Assembly: GCA_031292485.1 (NCBI GenBank)
Contig: JARLHA010000059.1
Span: 62,001 to 126,000 of the forward strand
Direction: 5' to 3'
From: Mucilaginibacter sp.
Lineage (GTDB): Bacteria > Bacteroidota > Bacteroidia > Sphingobacteriales > Sphingobacteriaceae
Length of the DNA stretch: 64,000 nucleotides
Under the pieces are notes generated by a model, which was given only the letters and a program-made list of their open reading frames with translations, was not told the DNA's origin and ran no database searches. The position numbers and the translations under genes were made by a program. This document shows, piece after piece, positions 24,769 through 34,004 of the stretch (positions are counted from its first letter, which is position 1; each line of letters begins with the position of its first letter).

Positions 24769-26181
24769 ATGAAAAAAGGACTGGTCCAAAATCTTTCGGT
24801 AAATGCTGGTCAGCTTATTATTAACCAACTTTTAGGTCTCGGCATATTTTATGTCCTTTCGACAGGGCTCGATAAAAACAGCTTCGGGCAAATCAATCTT
24901 GTATTAGCCATTCTGCTTTCGGTATTTAATATATTGTCATTTGGTATGGACCAGATGGTGGTTAAAAAAATAGCAGGGGGAAGGGACACATCATCTGTTC
25001 TTTCCATTTACCTGGTGCACGTACTTATTTCAGGGTTAATTTTTTATGGATTAATACTTGCCGGGTCTGTTTTTTTTCACAACAGAAATGAGTTATACAG
25101 TTTATTATTGCTGATTGGGATTGGTAAACTGATGATTTTCTTTTCAACGCCATTTAAACAGGCTGCAAACGGAATGGAAAGATTCAGGTTGATGGCATAT
25201 ATGTCAGTGATATCTAATCTTGTAAGATGTTCAGGCCTTATCATCCTTGCCATTTTACATCATTTAAGCCTGCATAATGTTATTTTTATATTTATTGGTG
25301 GGGATATTATTGAACTCGTGTTTTGTGTTTATTTGTTCAATCATTCTACAAAAATTCCGGTAACGCTCAAATGGGACAGCGCAGGTTATAAAAAACTACT
25401 ACTTGAATCGTTACCACAAACAGGCGTTGTATTAATTACCTCGGCTCTGGCCAGGTTCGACTGGATCTTTATCGGTTTTATGGTATCGGCTGTAAAATTG
25501 GCCGAGTATAGTTTTGCCTATAAGATCTTTGAAATATCAACGTTACCCCTTTTGGCAATAGCCCCGTTGCTTATTCCCCGTTTCACAAAACTGTTTCAAT
25601 CTGCCGATATCCGGGTTGGTGAGTTGAAGTTTTTGGTAAGAATGGAAATGATACTGGCTGCTTTTACCGGATTGTTGCTGAACCTATGCTGGAGCCCCGT
25701 TATTGACAGGATCACATCCGGCAAATACGGGCTGATCAATATAAAAACGATATTCATTTTATCCTTATGCCTTCCTGTGCTCTATTTGAATAATTTTTTA
25801 TGGACTGTCTATTTCGCACAGGGAAGGTTGAAAATGATCCTCATTTCGTTTATACTTACCTTCCTGGTAAATGTATTAGGAGATATTCTGTTAATCCCTT
25901 TTTTTAAAAATGAAGGTGCGGCATTTGCTTTTTTAGCTGCCTGTATTGTTCAATCTGTTTATTATTTAAAACAAGGCACATTTCCCGAACTTAAAAGTGT
26001 TTGGCAGCCTTTGATCCCTTGCACCCTATGTGCGCTGGTAAGCGGCTTTTTATCCCGGGCGCTGTTTCCCGATAGTTGGCTCGTGCTGCCTGCGGCGATA
26101 CTTGTTTATCTTGGGTTACTTTTTGTTTCAACACAACTAAGAATATCAGACGGTAAATCGCTGAGACGGTTATTTAATTGA
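24769..26181 (+). CDS. Wzx-like polysaccharide flippase
   Basis: 470 residues, almost all hydrophobic, with about 12-14 membrane helices and the polysaccharide-synthesis (MOP superfamily) pattern: an N-terminal ISVNAGQLIINQ-like helix, a QMVVKKIAG loop, AANGMERFRLMA near residue 135, and a central SLPQTGVVLITSALARFDW segment. It should flip a lipid-linked oligosaccharide or repeat unit across the inner membrane. It lies 69 bp after the WaaE-like gene, and polymerase/ligase-like genes follow, so the set looks like a Wzx/Wzy-type system. Confidence 0.85.
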   Translation: MKKGLVQNLSVNAGQLIINQLLGLGIFYVLSTGLDKNSFGQINLVLAILLSVFNILSFGMDQMVVKKIAGGRDTSSVLSIYLVHVLISGLIFYGLILAGSVFFHNRNELYSLLLLIGIGKLMIFFSTPFKQAANGMERFRLMAYMSVISNLVRCSGLIILAILHHLSLHNVIFIFIGGDIIELVFCVYLFNHSTKIPVTLKWDSAGYKKLLLESLPQTGVVLITSALARFDWIFIGFMVSAVKLAEYSFAYKIFEISTLPLLAIAPLLIPRFTKLFQSADIRVGELKFLVRMEMILAAFTGLLLNLCWSPVIDRITSGKYGLINIKTIFILSLCLPVLYLNNFLWTVYFAQGRLKMILISFILTFLVNVLGDILLIPFFKNEGAAFAFLAACIVQSVYYLKQGTFPELKSVWQPLIPCTLCALVSGFLSRALFPDSWLVLPAAILVYLGLLFVSTQLRISDGKSLRRLFN

Positions 26182-26210
26182 TAAAACAGCCACATTTCAT
26201 CTGTCACACT

Positions 26211-26240
26211 GGCAACCCTTTCCATTTTCAGGCCGTAATC
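26211..26240 (+). promoter_or_regulatory. ECF promoter motif before the Wzy-like gene
   Basis: GGCAACC (26211-26217), 16-bp spacer, CGTAATC (26234-26240). It lies about 40 bp before the next start codon, inside an otherwise continuous plus-strand run. Confidence 0.65.
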
Positions 26241-26278
26241 TTTATGAGGTATCCACTGGATTATTTTGTTAAGAACGG

Positions 26279-27907
26279 ATGAAGAACGGCATAAATATTT
26301 TCAAAAAGCTTTTAAACAACATTGACGGGAAGCTGCTGCTTTTCCTGATACTTTTTTTAAATGTAAAGTTAGCCGTAAAAATACCGGCCATCATCATCAT
26401 TTATTTGCTGCAATTTAATTTCAGCTTTGGGTTCAGCCTAAAAAACTCAAGACTGCCGCTTTTTTACTTGTTGATTATCGGCGTGGCCTTTATTGGCCTT
26501 TTAGCCAACCATCACTTTACTGAACCCGGTTACCTGCCGCTTTTTTTTACCGGTATCTTCTTTTGGGGACTATGCATTTTAGCGGTACACCAGGTAAAGC
26601 TGTCGGTTGAAAACAACGATACCGAAGTTATCCACCGCACCATCCTTGTTTTTTTTCTGATCAATGCGTTGATTTCATTTTACAATATCGGGCTTATTAT
26701 GTGGCAGGCCGGCACGATCAATCCCTATACCTACCAGGGCGAATACCAGAAGTATTTTATTGGTACCGGTGATTACATCCTCGGTTTGACCTTTGATATT
26801 TCAACAACAAATGCCGTTTTAAATGCGCTCGGCGTAATTTACTTTCTCGATAGAGAAAAGCCATTAATGGTGCTCACTTGCATGGCCGTTTTGCTTTTAA
26901 CAGGCAGCAATTTCACCAATATTATACTAATAGCCATACTCGCCTTCCTATTTATCTTCAAGAGCAGTAAAGATCAAAAAAGCATCATTGTTATCTGCCT
27001 CATGTTCCTTGTTGTTTTTATGGCGAAAGTTTCGCCGCAAAACAACAAATATACGGGCGATACCATAGCCAATATTATTCATCCTCAAAAACCACTTCCT
27101 GCAACGATTGCTAAAATACAGGTTGTCGCTCCCGGGCCGGATGAGATCAAACGGAAAATCGCGCAGCGATATTTAGACAGTTTAAGGCGGGGTTCGAATA
27201 AAAGCACTGTACCAACACCAACCCCAAAAGCCATCCTTCCCAAAACGGAGAATGGAAGAATTCTTATTGCAGGCCCCGACATCAATACCCCGCCCTACCA
27301 AACACCTACGGATACAACTCCTGAACAAGGGACATTGCTGACATTTATTGATACGCACAAAGCCTACCTTGCGCTTTCATCCGAAAGTGATTTCATCCAG
27401 GGGGCGCCAGGCAAGGTCATCAGCCAGTTGCAAACCATAAAGTTTTTAGAGAGACATCCAGTTAAGATAATAGCAGGCGATGGTATAGGAAATTTTTCAT
27501 CAAAACTTGCTTTTAAAGCCACCGGACTTGGCTTTGCAGGTGGCTGGCCCGAAAAATATAGATATATCAGTAAGGATTTCCTGTTAAACCACCTGGATGT
27601 CTACCTCAACTTTTTTAGTAAACGCACCGGCTTTCATTCGTTAACCAATAGCCCATACTCGGTGTATGATCAACTATTAGGCGAGTATGGCTTGCTGGGT
27701 ATGACAGCATTTCTGATCTTTTACGTTTGGTTTTTCGCCAGGCATTATAAAAGGCTTACTTACGGGATCCCGCTATTAATACTTATGCTGGCGGTGTTTT
27801 CCATCGATTACTGGTTTGAGCAATTATCGGTGGTCGTATTTTTCGAATTACTGCTATTCCTCAATATTAAAGAAACCACCAAAATAGTCGGGTATGTACA
27901 GGGATGA
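26279..27907 (+). CDS. O-antigen polymerase/ligase-like membrane protein
   Basis: 542 residues with about 10 membrane helices. A large extracytoplasmic loop (about 260-420) contains a Pro/Thr-rich low-complexity stretch (STVPTPTPKAILPKTENGR) and, toward its end, GDGIGNFSSKLA, which resembles the catalytic loop of Wzy polymerases and WaaL ligases. No sequence signature separates the two roles. The loop is longer than usual. It has its own ECF-type promoter motif, and its end overlaps the next glycosyltransferase by 14 bp, so the two are co-translated. Confidence 0.72.
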   Translation: MKNGINIFKKLLNNIDGKLLLFLILFLNVKLAVKIPAIIIIYLLQFNFSFGFSLKNSRLPLFYLLIIGVAFIGLLANHHFTEPGYLPLFFTGIFFWGLCILAVHQVKLSVENNDTEVIHRTILVFFLINALISFYNIGLIMWQAGTINPYTYQGEYQKYFIGTGDYILGLTFDISTTNAVLNALGVIYFLDREKPLMVLTCMAVLLLTGSNFTNIILIAILAFLFIFKSSKDQKSIIVICLMFLVVFMAKVSPQNNKYTGDTIANIIHPQKPLPATIAKIQVVAPGPDEIKRKIAQRYLDSLRRGSNKSTVPTPTPKAILPKTENGRILIAGPDINTPPYQTPTDTTPEQGTLLTFIDTHKAYLALSSESDFIQGAPGKVISQLQTIKFLERHPVKIIAGDGIGNFSSKLAFKATGLGFAGGWPEKYRYISKDFLLNHLDVYLNFFSKRTGFHSLTNSPYSVYDQLLGEYGLLGMTAFLIFYVWFFARHYKRLTYGIPLLILMLAVFSIDYWFEQLSVVVFFELLLFLNIKETTKIVGYVQG

Positions 27908-28856
27908 TCCAAAAGTTACGGTTTTAATGCCTGCCTATAACGCCGGTAAATACATTGGTGAAGCCATCGCCTCGGTATTGGAACAATCATTTGCCGATTT
28001 TGAGTTGCTGATTGTTAACGATGGATCGACGGATGACACTGCTGAAATTATACAAGCATTTAAAGATCCCCGCATCGTATTAATTCACCAGGAAAATAAG
28101 GGTGTTGCTTCGGCGCTTAACACAGGCCTTGCCCGTGCACGGGCGCCTTTTGTTGCAAGGTTTGATGCAGATGATATATGCTATCCCAACAGGTTAAAGG
28201 CCCAGTACGATTTTATAACGGCCCATCCCGAATACAGTATTATTGGATCAGCGGCTGATTATGTTGATGCGGCGGGGCATTTTATTTTCACGCACCATCC
28301 GCAGGCTCATTTAAATGAAGAGATCCAGGAGTTAAAATATTCAGTATGCCCATTTATACACTCCAGCGTTTTTTACAAAAAGGAAGTGGTTATTGACAAT
28401 GGGGGATATAATGAGCATGCCCATACCTACGAGGATCATTTTTTATGGGTGAACATTTTGAAGAATGAGAAGGCCTGCAACCTTTCACAAGCGCTGATCG
28501 AAGTAAGGCTCAACCCCGAATCTGTTACGATTGATGAAAAGTGGCATTCGCGGAAATTCCTTTCTATAAAATATGAAACGCTGCGAAAACGCAGCATTAC
28601 CGAAGCGGAAGGCATAGAACTTTTTCAGGTAAGCGGGAAGCGCTATTCACCCAAAATAAAGCAGGGTGCATACTATGCTTTATGCGGAAAAAAATTTCTG
28701 CTGAATAATTATCAGCCTGAAAAGGCGCGGACTAATATGGCAAGGGCCATCACTCTGCAGCCTTTTCGCCTGGATAATTACCTGCTGTATACCGTAAGTT
28801 ATTTTCCTGAAAGGTTCATTAACTGGCTCCATCGAATTCATCGGGATCAAGCATAA
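27894..28856 (+). CDS. GT2 family glycosyltransferase
   Basis: 320 residues with a complete GT2 domain: VTVLMPAYNAGKYIGEAIASV, the VNDGSTDDT nucleotide-binding motif (about 41-49), and ARFDADDICYP (about 90-100) with the DxD metal site. The acceptor part carries the ED motif in HTYEDHFLWV. It transfers a sugar from a nucleotide donor on the cytoplasmic side; donor and acceptor cannot be predicted. The start lies inside the preceding gene (14-bp overlap), and the next gene follows after 10 bp. Confidence 0.9.
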   Translation: MYRDDPKVTVLMPAYNAGKYIGEAIASVLEQSFADFELLIVNDGSTDDTAEIIQAFKDPRIVLIHQENKGVASALNTGLARARAPFVARFDADDICYPNRLKAQYDFITAHPEYSIIGSAADYVDAAGHFIFTHHPQAHLNEEIQELKYSVCPFIHSSVFYKKEVVIDNGGYNEHAHTYEDHFLWVNILKNEKACNLSQALIEVRLNPESVTIDEKWHSRKFLSIKYETLRKRSITEAEGIELFQVSGKRYSPKIKQGAYYALCGKKFLLNNYQPEKARTNMARAITLQPFRLDNYLLYTVSYFPERFINWLHRIHRDQA

Positions 28857-28866
28857 TATTATTATC

Positions 28867-29943
28867 ATGAAGACAGCATTCATCACCAGATCAACACTAT
28901 ACACCGCCCCGGGCGGCGATACCGTGCAGGTTGAGCAAACCGCCAGGGGACTGGCCGAATTGGGAGTGGATACCGAAATTCTATTATCAAACCAGGCTAT
29001 TACCTACGGCGATTACGACTTGCTGCATTTTTTTAATATCATTCGCCCTGCTGATATTCTTTATCATAGCAAAAAAGCGAATAAGCCGTTTGTGGTTTCT
29101 ACCATTTTGGTGAATTATAGCGAATATGATAAAAACCATCGCGAGGGTATAGGTGCCTTGGTCAGATATTTACCCGGCGACGGTATTGAATATATTAAGA
29201 CGATGGCCCGCTGGGTATTGGGTCGCGATCACCTTGCAAGCCTGGATTATGCGTGGAAAGGCCAGCGGAAAAGTATTATGGAAATATTGGCGAAGACAAG
29301 TATGATCCTTCCCAATTCTGAATCGGAATACCGCCGGGTTCAGCAAAAATATCAGAGCAGGGTTAGGTATGCCGTGGTTCCAAATGCCATCGATCCGGCT
29401 TTATTCAAAAATAACCCTGAAACAAAAAAAGATAGTCAATTAGTGCTTTGTGTAGCAAGGATTGAAGGAATAAAAAACCAGTTGAACCTGATCAGCGCGT
29501 TAAACAATACCCGGTTCCGGTTACTTATCATTGGCGCTCCTGCCCCCAATCAGCCTGATTATTACCGGCAATGCCGGGAGACAGCCGCTGAGAACATCTC
29601 TTTTATAGGCCAACTTCCGCAAGAAGATTTAGTACCCTATTACCAAAGCGCCAAAGTGCATGTACTACCAAGTTGGTTTGAAACCACCGGATTAAGCTCA
29701 ATTGAAGCGGCCGCTATGGGGTGTAACATAGTAATAACCGACAAAGGCGATCCCCGCGAGTATTTTGAAAACGAGGCTTTTTATTGTGACCCATCAAACC
29801 CGCAAAGCATACTTGAAGCCGTTGAGCGGGCAAGTGAAGCTCCCAACTGCGAAAAACTACAGCAAAAAATTCTGAATCAATATACCTGGAAACATACCGC
29901 AATACAAACATTGAAGGCATACCAATTAACCGCTGCAACATGA
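28867..29943 (+). CDS. GT4 family glycosyltransferase
   Basis: 358 residues with the two-domain GT-B architecture. The N-terminal domain opens TAFITRSTLYTAPGGDTVQVEQTARGLAELG, and the C-terminal domain carries CVARIEGIKNQ and the GT4 E-x7-E region in PSWFETTGLSSIEAAAMG (about 260-278). It is a retaining transferase for glycan assembly. Its stop overlaps the next ATG by 4 bp (29940-29943), showing an operon. The sugar is unknown. Confidence 0.9.
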   Translation: MKTAFITRSTLYTAPGGDTVQVEQTARGLAELGVDTEILLSNQAITYGDYDLLHFFNIIRPADILYHSKKANKPFVVSTILVNYSEYDKNHREGIGALVRYLPGDGIEYIKTMARWVLGRDHLASLDYAWKGQRKSIMEILAKTSMILPNSESEYRRVQQKYQSRVRYAVVPNAIDPALFKNNPETKKDSQLVLCVARIEGIKNQLNLISALNNTRFRLLIIGAPAPNQPDYYRQCRETAAENISFIGQLPQEDLVPYYQSAKVHVLPSWFETTGLSSIEAAAMGCNIVITDKGDPREYFENEAFYCDPSNPQSILEAVERASEAPNCEKLQQKILNQYTWKHTAIQTLKAYQLTAAT

Positions 29944-31067
29944 AATTAAGAATAGCGATTTTAGGAACAAGGGGCATCCCTAACTATTACGGGGGCTTTG
30001 AACATATATCAGAATATGTTTCGGAAGGCCTTGTAAAAAGAGGGTATTCTGTTACCGTTTATAATTCACACAATCACCATTATCAGAAAGATAACTGGAA
30101 CGGCGTAGAAATACGGCACTGTTTTGATCCGGAATACCTGGTTGGCACGGCGGGGCAGTTTGCCTATGATTTTAACTGCCTGTTGGATGCGCGGAAAAGA
30201 AGTTTTGATGTGGTTTTGATAATGGGCTATACCAGTAGTTCGGTTTGGGGGAAGTTTTACCCGCCAAACAGTACTATTATTACCAATATGGATGGCCTTG
30301 AATGGAAACGGACCAAATATTCAAAACCGGTGCAGCAATTTTTAAGGTACGCTGAAAAACTTGCTGTAAAGTACAGCCAGTTTTATATTTCGGATTCGCT
30401 GATCATCAAATCGTACCTGGGTGAAAAATATAATATTGAGAGCAAATATATTCCTTACGGCGCCGATCTTTTTTCGGAAGAGGAGCGTGAACAGGTAGAT
30501 AATAGAAAGGCGCTAAAGGAAGACTATTTTTTACTAATGGCGAGGATGGAGCCGGAAAATAATATCGAAACCATTTTAGAAGGCTTTAATAATAGCACCT
30601 CCCGGCGGAAATTTAAGGTATTGGGTAGTACCGATAACCGGTTTGGGAAATTCATAACCCACAGGTTTAAGAACGACGAACGGATAGAGTTTAAGGGTTC
30701 AATATACGATACCGGTAAAGTAAGGGCCCTGCAAAACAACTCGTACCTGTATTTTCACGGGCATAGTGTTGGCGGAACCAATCCATCCCTGTTAGAAGCG
30801 ATGGCCAGCGAGGCACTTATTGCGGCACATAATAATCCCTTTAACCAATCGGTTTTGCATTCCGATGCTTTTTATTTTTCCAACGCAAACGACGTGCGTA
30901 ACCTGGTCGAAACAGTTCAGCGGAAAGAGACCGAAAAAATAATGGTGAACAATAACCTGCAAAAAATAAAATACCAGTTTAACTGGGAGCGGATCATTGA
31001 CCAGTACGAGGCGTTTATTTTGGAATGCCACAAAAAGACAAACCATGAACAAGTTATTGCTGATTAA
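29940..31067 (+). CDS. DUF1972-type glycosyltransferase (rhamnosyltransferase-like)
   Basis: 375 residues. The N-terminal DUF1972 domain opens LRIAILGTRGIPNYYGGFE, a motif seen in rhamnosyl- and related transferases of capsule loci, and the C-terminal GT-B half contains MARMEPENNIETIL and the HGHSVGGTNPSLLEAMA box (about 278-294). It is probably a retaining sugar transferase in repeat-unit assembly. It is coupled to the previous gene by a 4-bp ATGA overlap, and the ATG of the following membrane protein lies 23 bp inside its end. Confidence 0.88.
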   Translation: MKLRIAILGTRGIPNYYGGFEHISEYVSEGLVKRGYSVTVYNSHNHHYQKDNWNGVEIRHCFDPEYLVGTAGQFAYDFNCLLDARKRSFDVVLIMGYTSSSVWGKFYPPNSTIITNMDGLEWKRTKYSKPVQQFLRYAEKLAVKYSQFYISDSLIIKSYLGEKYNIESKYIPYGADLFSEEEREQVDNRKALKEDYFLLMARMEPENNIETILEGFNNSTSRRKFKVLGSTDNRFGKFITHRFKNDERIEFKGSIYDTGKVRALQNNSYLYFHGHSVGGTNPSLLEAMASEALIAAHNNPFNQSVLHSDAFYFSNANDVRNLVETVQRKETEKIMVNNNLQKIKYQFNWERIIDQYEAFILECHKKTNHEQVIAD

Positions 31068-32373
31068 GGACAATTTGGCAAATAAGATAAGCTATTACCA
31101 TGTGATGTTATTTATGGTGAGCTTACCTTTTAATATGTTTTATAGCCACCTTATCCTGGTGAGTTTGTTTATTCATACGCTTATCCACTTAAACAGGAAC
31201 AACATTAAACCTATTTTTAAATGGAGAATGTTTGTATTGTCGTCGGTATTTATAATAACGGTGTTAAGTACTATTTATACCATTAACCCGAATGAAGGAT
31301 TTAATGAATGGGGCAGACACATCACCATTTTGCTTTTCCCGCTGTTGTTTTGCCTTAACCCGCTTGATTTAAAAAAATACCGGCAACAATTACTGATGAC
31401 GTTTGCCCTGGTATGTACCGCAACCATTATTTACCTGTATGCCGATGCGCTGCATACCATAAGACACTATAAGCTGCCTTATTCAAATCTTTTTTCAGCA
31501 GCCTTTACCAACCATAATTTTTCGGAACCGATAGATATGCATGCCACTTTTTTTTCAATGCAGATTGCTGTATCATTCATTTATTTACTTTCTGTTTTGA
31601 TAAAAGAAAAAACGGAGTATAAAAAAGTGTTTTACCTGTTTTGCTTCTTTATTCTTATTGCGGGGATTATCCAGTTGAGTTCGAAGTCGATAGTGATTGC
31701 CTCAATCATCCTGGTAACCTTTGCACTGCCCTTTTTTTCACTAAAAGGGATGGCTCGGTGGAAATTTATGATGGGTTCTTTGGTGCTTTCTGTTTTTGTG
31801 ATTATCGGGATACTAAATTCAGACACTTTTAGGCAACGTTTTGTTAATGAATTAAAAATCGATCTCACCAAATCAAAAGTTGTTGAAACTACCGATAGCC
31901 GCCTGGCCAGATGGGGTGTAGTGATGGAATTGGTTAAAAAAGCCCAGGTAACAGGCTATGGCGCTGGTTCCGAGATCGGACTGCTGCAGGATGGTTTCTA
32001 TAAGCATAAACTATATAGTTCATATTTAAACCGGCTGAACGGGCATAGCCAGTATTTTAGTTTTTTATTAAAATCAGGCATCATTGGCTTGCTGGTATAT
32101 TTAAGCACATTGGCTTTTGGTTTTAGGATCGCCGTCCGGCAAAAGGATCTGCTTTTCTTCACTTTTATGGCCCTTGTCGCCATTGTTTCTTTTTCAGAGA
32201 ATTTGCTGGATGTGGATAAAGGAGTCATCTTCTACGCTTTCTTCTTTTCTTTCTTTATTTTCTCAAATGAAGAGCCCGGTAATAAAGATCTCCCGGTTAA
32301 AATACATCCTTCTGCCGTAAACCAGGAGTCGGAGATATTAATATTGGAAGGCGATTTTACAACGCCGGTTTAA
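31045..32373 (+). CDS. O-antigen ligase family protein
   Basis: 442 residues from the ATG at 31045 (MNKLLLIKDNL). An in-frame ATG at 30997 exists but lies deeper in the previous gene and adds a polar tail. About 10-11 membrane helices are visible, with a Wzy_C-type central region: the LARWGVVMELVKKAQVTGYGAGS segment and GHSQYFSFLLKSGIIGLLVYL, in which the histidine and the arginines are typical of O-antigen ligases and polymerases. It is the second such protein in the locus, so one may polymerise and the other ligate. Confidence 0.82.
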   Translation: MNKLLLIKDNLANKISYYHVMLFMVSLPFNMFYSHLILVSLFIHTLIHLNRNNIKPIFKWRMFVLSSVFIITVLSTIYTINPNEGFNEWGRHITILLFPLLFCLNPLDLKKYRQQLLMTFALVCTATIIYLYADALHTIRHYKLPYSNLFSAAFTNHNFSEPIDMHATFFSMQIAVSFIYLLSVLIKEKTEYKKVFYLFCFFILIAGIIQLSSKSIVIASIILVTFALPFFSLKGMARWKFMMGSLVLSVFVIIGILNSDTFRQRFVNELKIDLTKSKVVETTDSRLARWGVVMELVKKAQVTGYGAGSEIGLLQDGFYKHKLYSSYLNRLNGHSQYFSFLLKSGIIGLLVYLSTLAFGFRIAVRQKDLLFFTFMALVAIVSFSENLLDVDKGVIFYAFFFSFFIFSNEEPGNKDLPVKIHPSAVNQESEILILEGDFTTPV

Positions 32374-32394
32374 AACAATAAAGATGCGGTTAAA

Positions 32395-32424
32395 GGCAAC
32401 CAATCAGCGGGTTTGGCCGTCATT
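32395..32424 (+). promoter_or_regulatory. ECF promoter motif before the nucleotidyltransferase gene
   Basis: GGCAACC (32395-32401), 16-bp spacer, CGTCATT (32418-32424), about 46 bp before the next start codon. Confidence 0.65.
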
Positions 32425-32469
32425 ATTAATATAGGAGTTAAAATATTTTGATGCTAAATAAGAAGAGAA

Positions 32470-33426
32470 ATGCAAAACACTTCGTACCCGTTAATGAATA
32501 AGAATATGTCGGAAGTCAAGGAAAATATATTAGCAACGCTGGCATATTTCGACATGTTCAATTATCCTTTAACCAGGGCAGAGGTATATGTATTTCTCAA
32601 AAAGAAACACCCCTATGACGAGTTTGAACATGCTTTGAGATGCCTGACCGCCAACAGCGCCATTCACCAGTTCGATCGGTTTTACACTTTAAAAAAAGAC
32701 CATTACCCGATCATCCGAAGAAACGATGGCAACAAAAAGGCCGCCGAATTGATTAAAGTGGCCGAAAAAGTTGGAAATATATTGATCCGATTCCCGTATG
32801 TGCGGGGCATAGCGATTTCGGGGTCATTGTCAAAGAATTTTGCAGATGAATTTTCGGATATTGATCTGTTTATTATCACTGCAAAAAACCGGCTATGGGT
32901 AGCGCGCACCATTATGCACTGCTTTAAAAAGCTAACCTACCTGATGAATAAGGAGCACTACTTTTGCATGAATTATTATGTAGATGAGCAGCAACTGGAA
33001 ATAGCCGAAAAGAACATTTATACAGCCATTGAGATAGGCACCCTGATCCCCTTACAGGGAGACCTGGTATTTGAGCAATTTTATATGGAGAATGCCTGGA
33101 CCAGGAATTTCCTACCAAACAAAAACATGCGCGTAGCCACAGCAAAACCGGTGAAAACAGCGTTTTTTAAACGCGTGATAGAGTTCCTGCTTTTTAACCG
33201 CATTGGCAATGCAATTGATAACATGCTGATGAAAATTACGTCTGGCAGGTGGGCAAAAAAAACCCGGGATAAAATGCAAAATAGCCATGGCTTAATTATG
33301 GGAATGGCAACCGGCAAGCATTTTTCAAAACCAGACCCTAAAAACTTCCAGCATAAATTGCTGGCGAAATACGAAAATAAGGTGTTCGATATTTTAAGAG
33401 AAAATGAAAATAGTTTGGCACTTTGA
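32470..33426 (+). CDS. nucleotidyltransferase-fold protein
   Basis: 318 residues. An N-terminal winged-helix-like part (15-75, ENILATLAYFDMFNYPLTRAEVYVFL) precedes a nucleotidyltransferase core with G118-S119 and Asp130/Asp132 in SGSLSKNFADEFSDIDLFII, the GS-x-DxD pattern of DNA polymerase beta-like enzymes. The C-terminal part is rich in basic helices. The winged-helix plus NTase layout is found near glycan and radical SAM genes in other Bacteroidota, from general knowledge; its substrate is unknown. ATGs at residues 9 and 13 are alternative starts. It has its own ECF-type promoter motif. Confidence 0.72.
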   Translation: MQNTSYPLMNKNMSEVKENILATLAYFDMFNYPLTRAEVYVFLKKKHPYDEFEHALRCLTANSAIHQFDRFYTLKKDHYPIIRRNDGNKKAAELIKVAEKVGNILIRFPYVRGIAISGSLSKNFADEFSDIDLFIITAKNRLWVARTIMHCFKKLTYLMNKEHYFCMNYYVDEQQLEIAEKNIYTAIEIGTLIPLQGDLVFEQFYMENAWTRNFLPNKNMRVATAKPVKTAFFKRVIEFLLFNRIGNAIDNMLMKITSGRWAKKTRDKMQNSHGLIMGMATGKHFSKPDPKNFQHKLLAKYENKVFDILRENENSLAL

Positions 33427-33470
33427 TAGATATGCAGATGCCTGTCGACCCGTTTTGAGGTTTAGCCTAT

Positions 33471-33890
33471 TTATTTGAGTTTCATTTGGGCAAAATAGGG
33501 ATGGCCTGGGTTTACAACTAATTTCTGGCGGTAAGGATGGACCAGAACATCCATATCCTCTAAAGGGATCGCACTAAGCAAAGGCTCATTATCTCCAGGC
33601 AGCACCATTGCATTTACTGAACAGCGGCGATTTTTAAAACGCACCTCTATTGGTCCTACCACATTATATTCAACAATATGGCCAATTGCTAACTGTCCTT
33701 TTCGTTGTTCAAGTACAGGGAGTTCCAGTTGCTCCTGAATGTTTTCATTTATACACATGTAAATGCTACCGAAATCAACCAGCATATTTACCGGCATCCT
33801 TTTTATCTCATCTTCGCCAATAAAATTGCGCCTGGCAAGTATCAGTTCTTCGCCATTGATTAGTTCAACTTCAGCATATATCAAGCCCAT
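33471..33890 (-). CDS. retropepsin-like aspartic protease homologue with altered DTG motif
   Basis: 139 residues of the bacterial clan AA (retropepsin-like) fold: MLVDFGSIYMCINENI carries the catalytic Asp39, followed by IGHIVEYNVVGPIEVRFKNRR and PLLSAIPLEDMDVLVHP. In most relatives the motif is D-T-G-S/A; here Phe40 replaces the threonine (D-F-G-S). The Asp is kept, so activity is uncertain and it may be a pseudo-protease. It works as a dimer in related proteins. It lies alone on the minus strand, convergent with the nucleotidyltransferase, and no ECF motif is found before it. Confidence 0.75.
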   Translation of the reverse strand: MGLIYAEVELINGEELILARRNFIGEDEIKRMPVNMLVDFGSIYMCINENIQEQLELPVLEQRKGQLAIGHIVEYNVVGPIEVRFKNRRCSVNAMVLPGDNEPLLSAIPLEDMDVLVHPYRQKLVVNPGHPYFAQMKLK

Positions 33891-34004
33891 GGGGTAATTT
33901 TTTATGAAGTTACAAAAATATTAAAAGTCTCAACCGCGTTTTGCGCGAAAAAGAGAAATCAAAAGGCTTAATCTATTGCGATTGATAGAGAGATGGGGGA
34001 CAGG

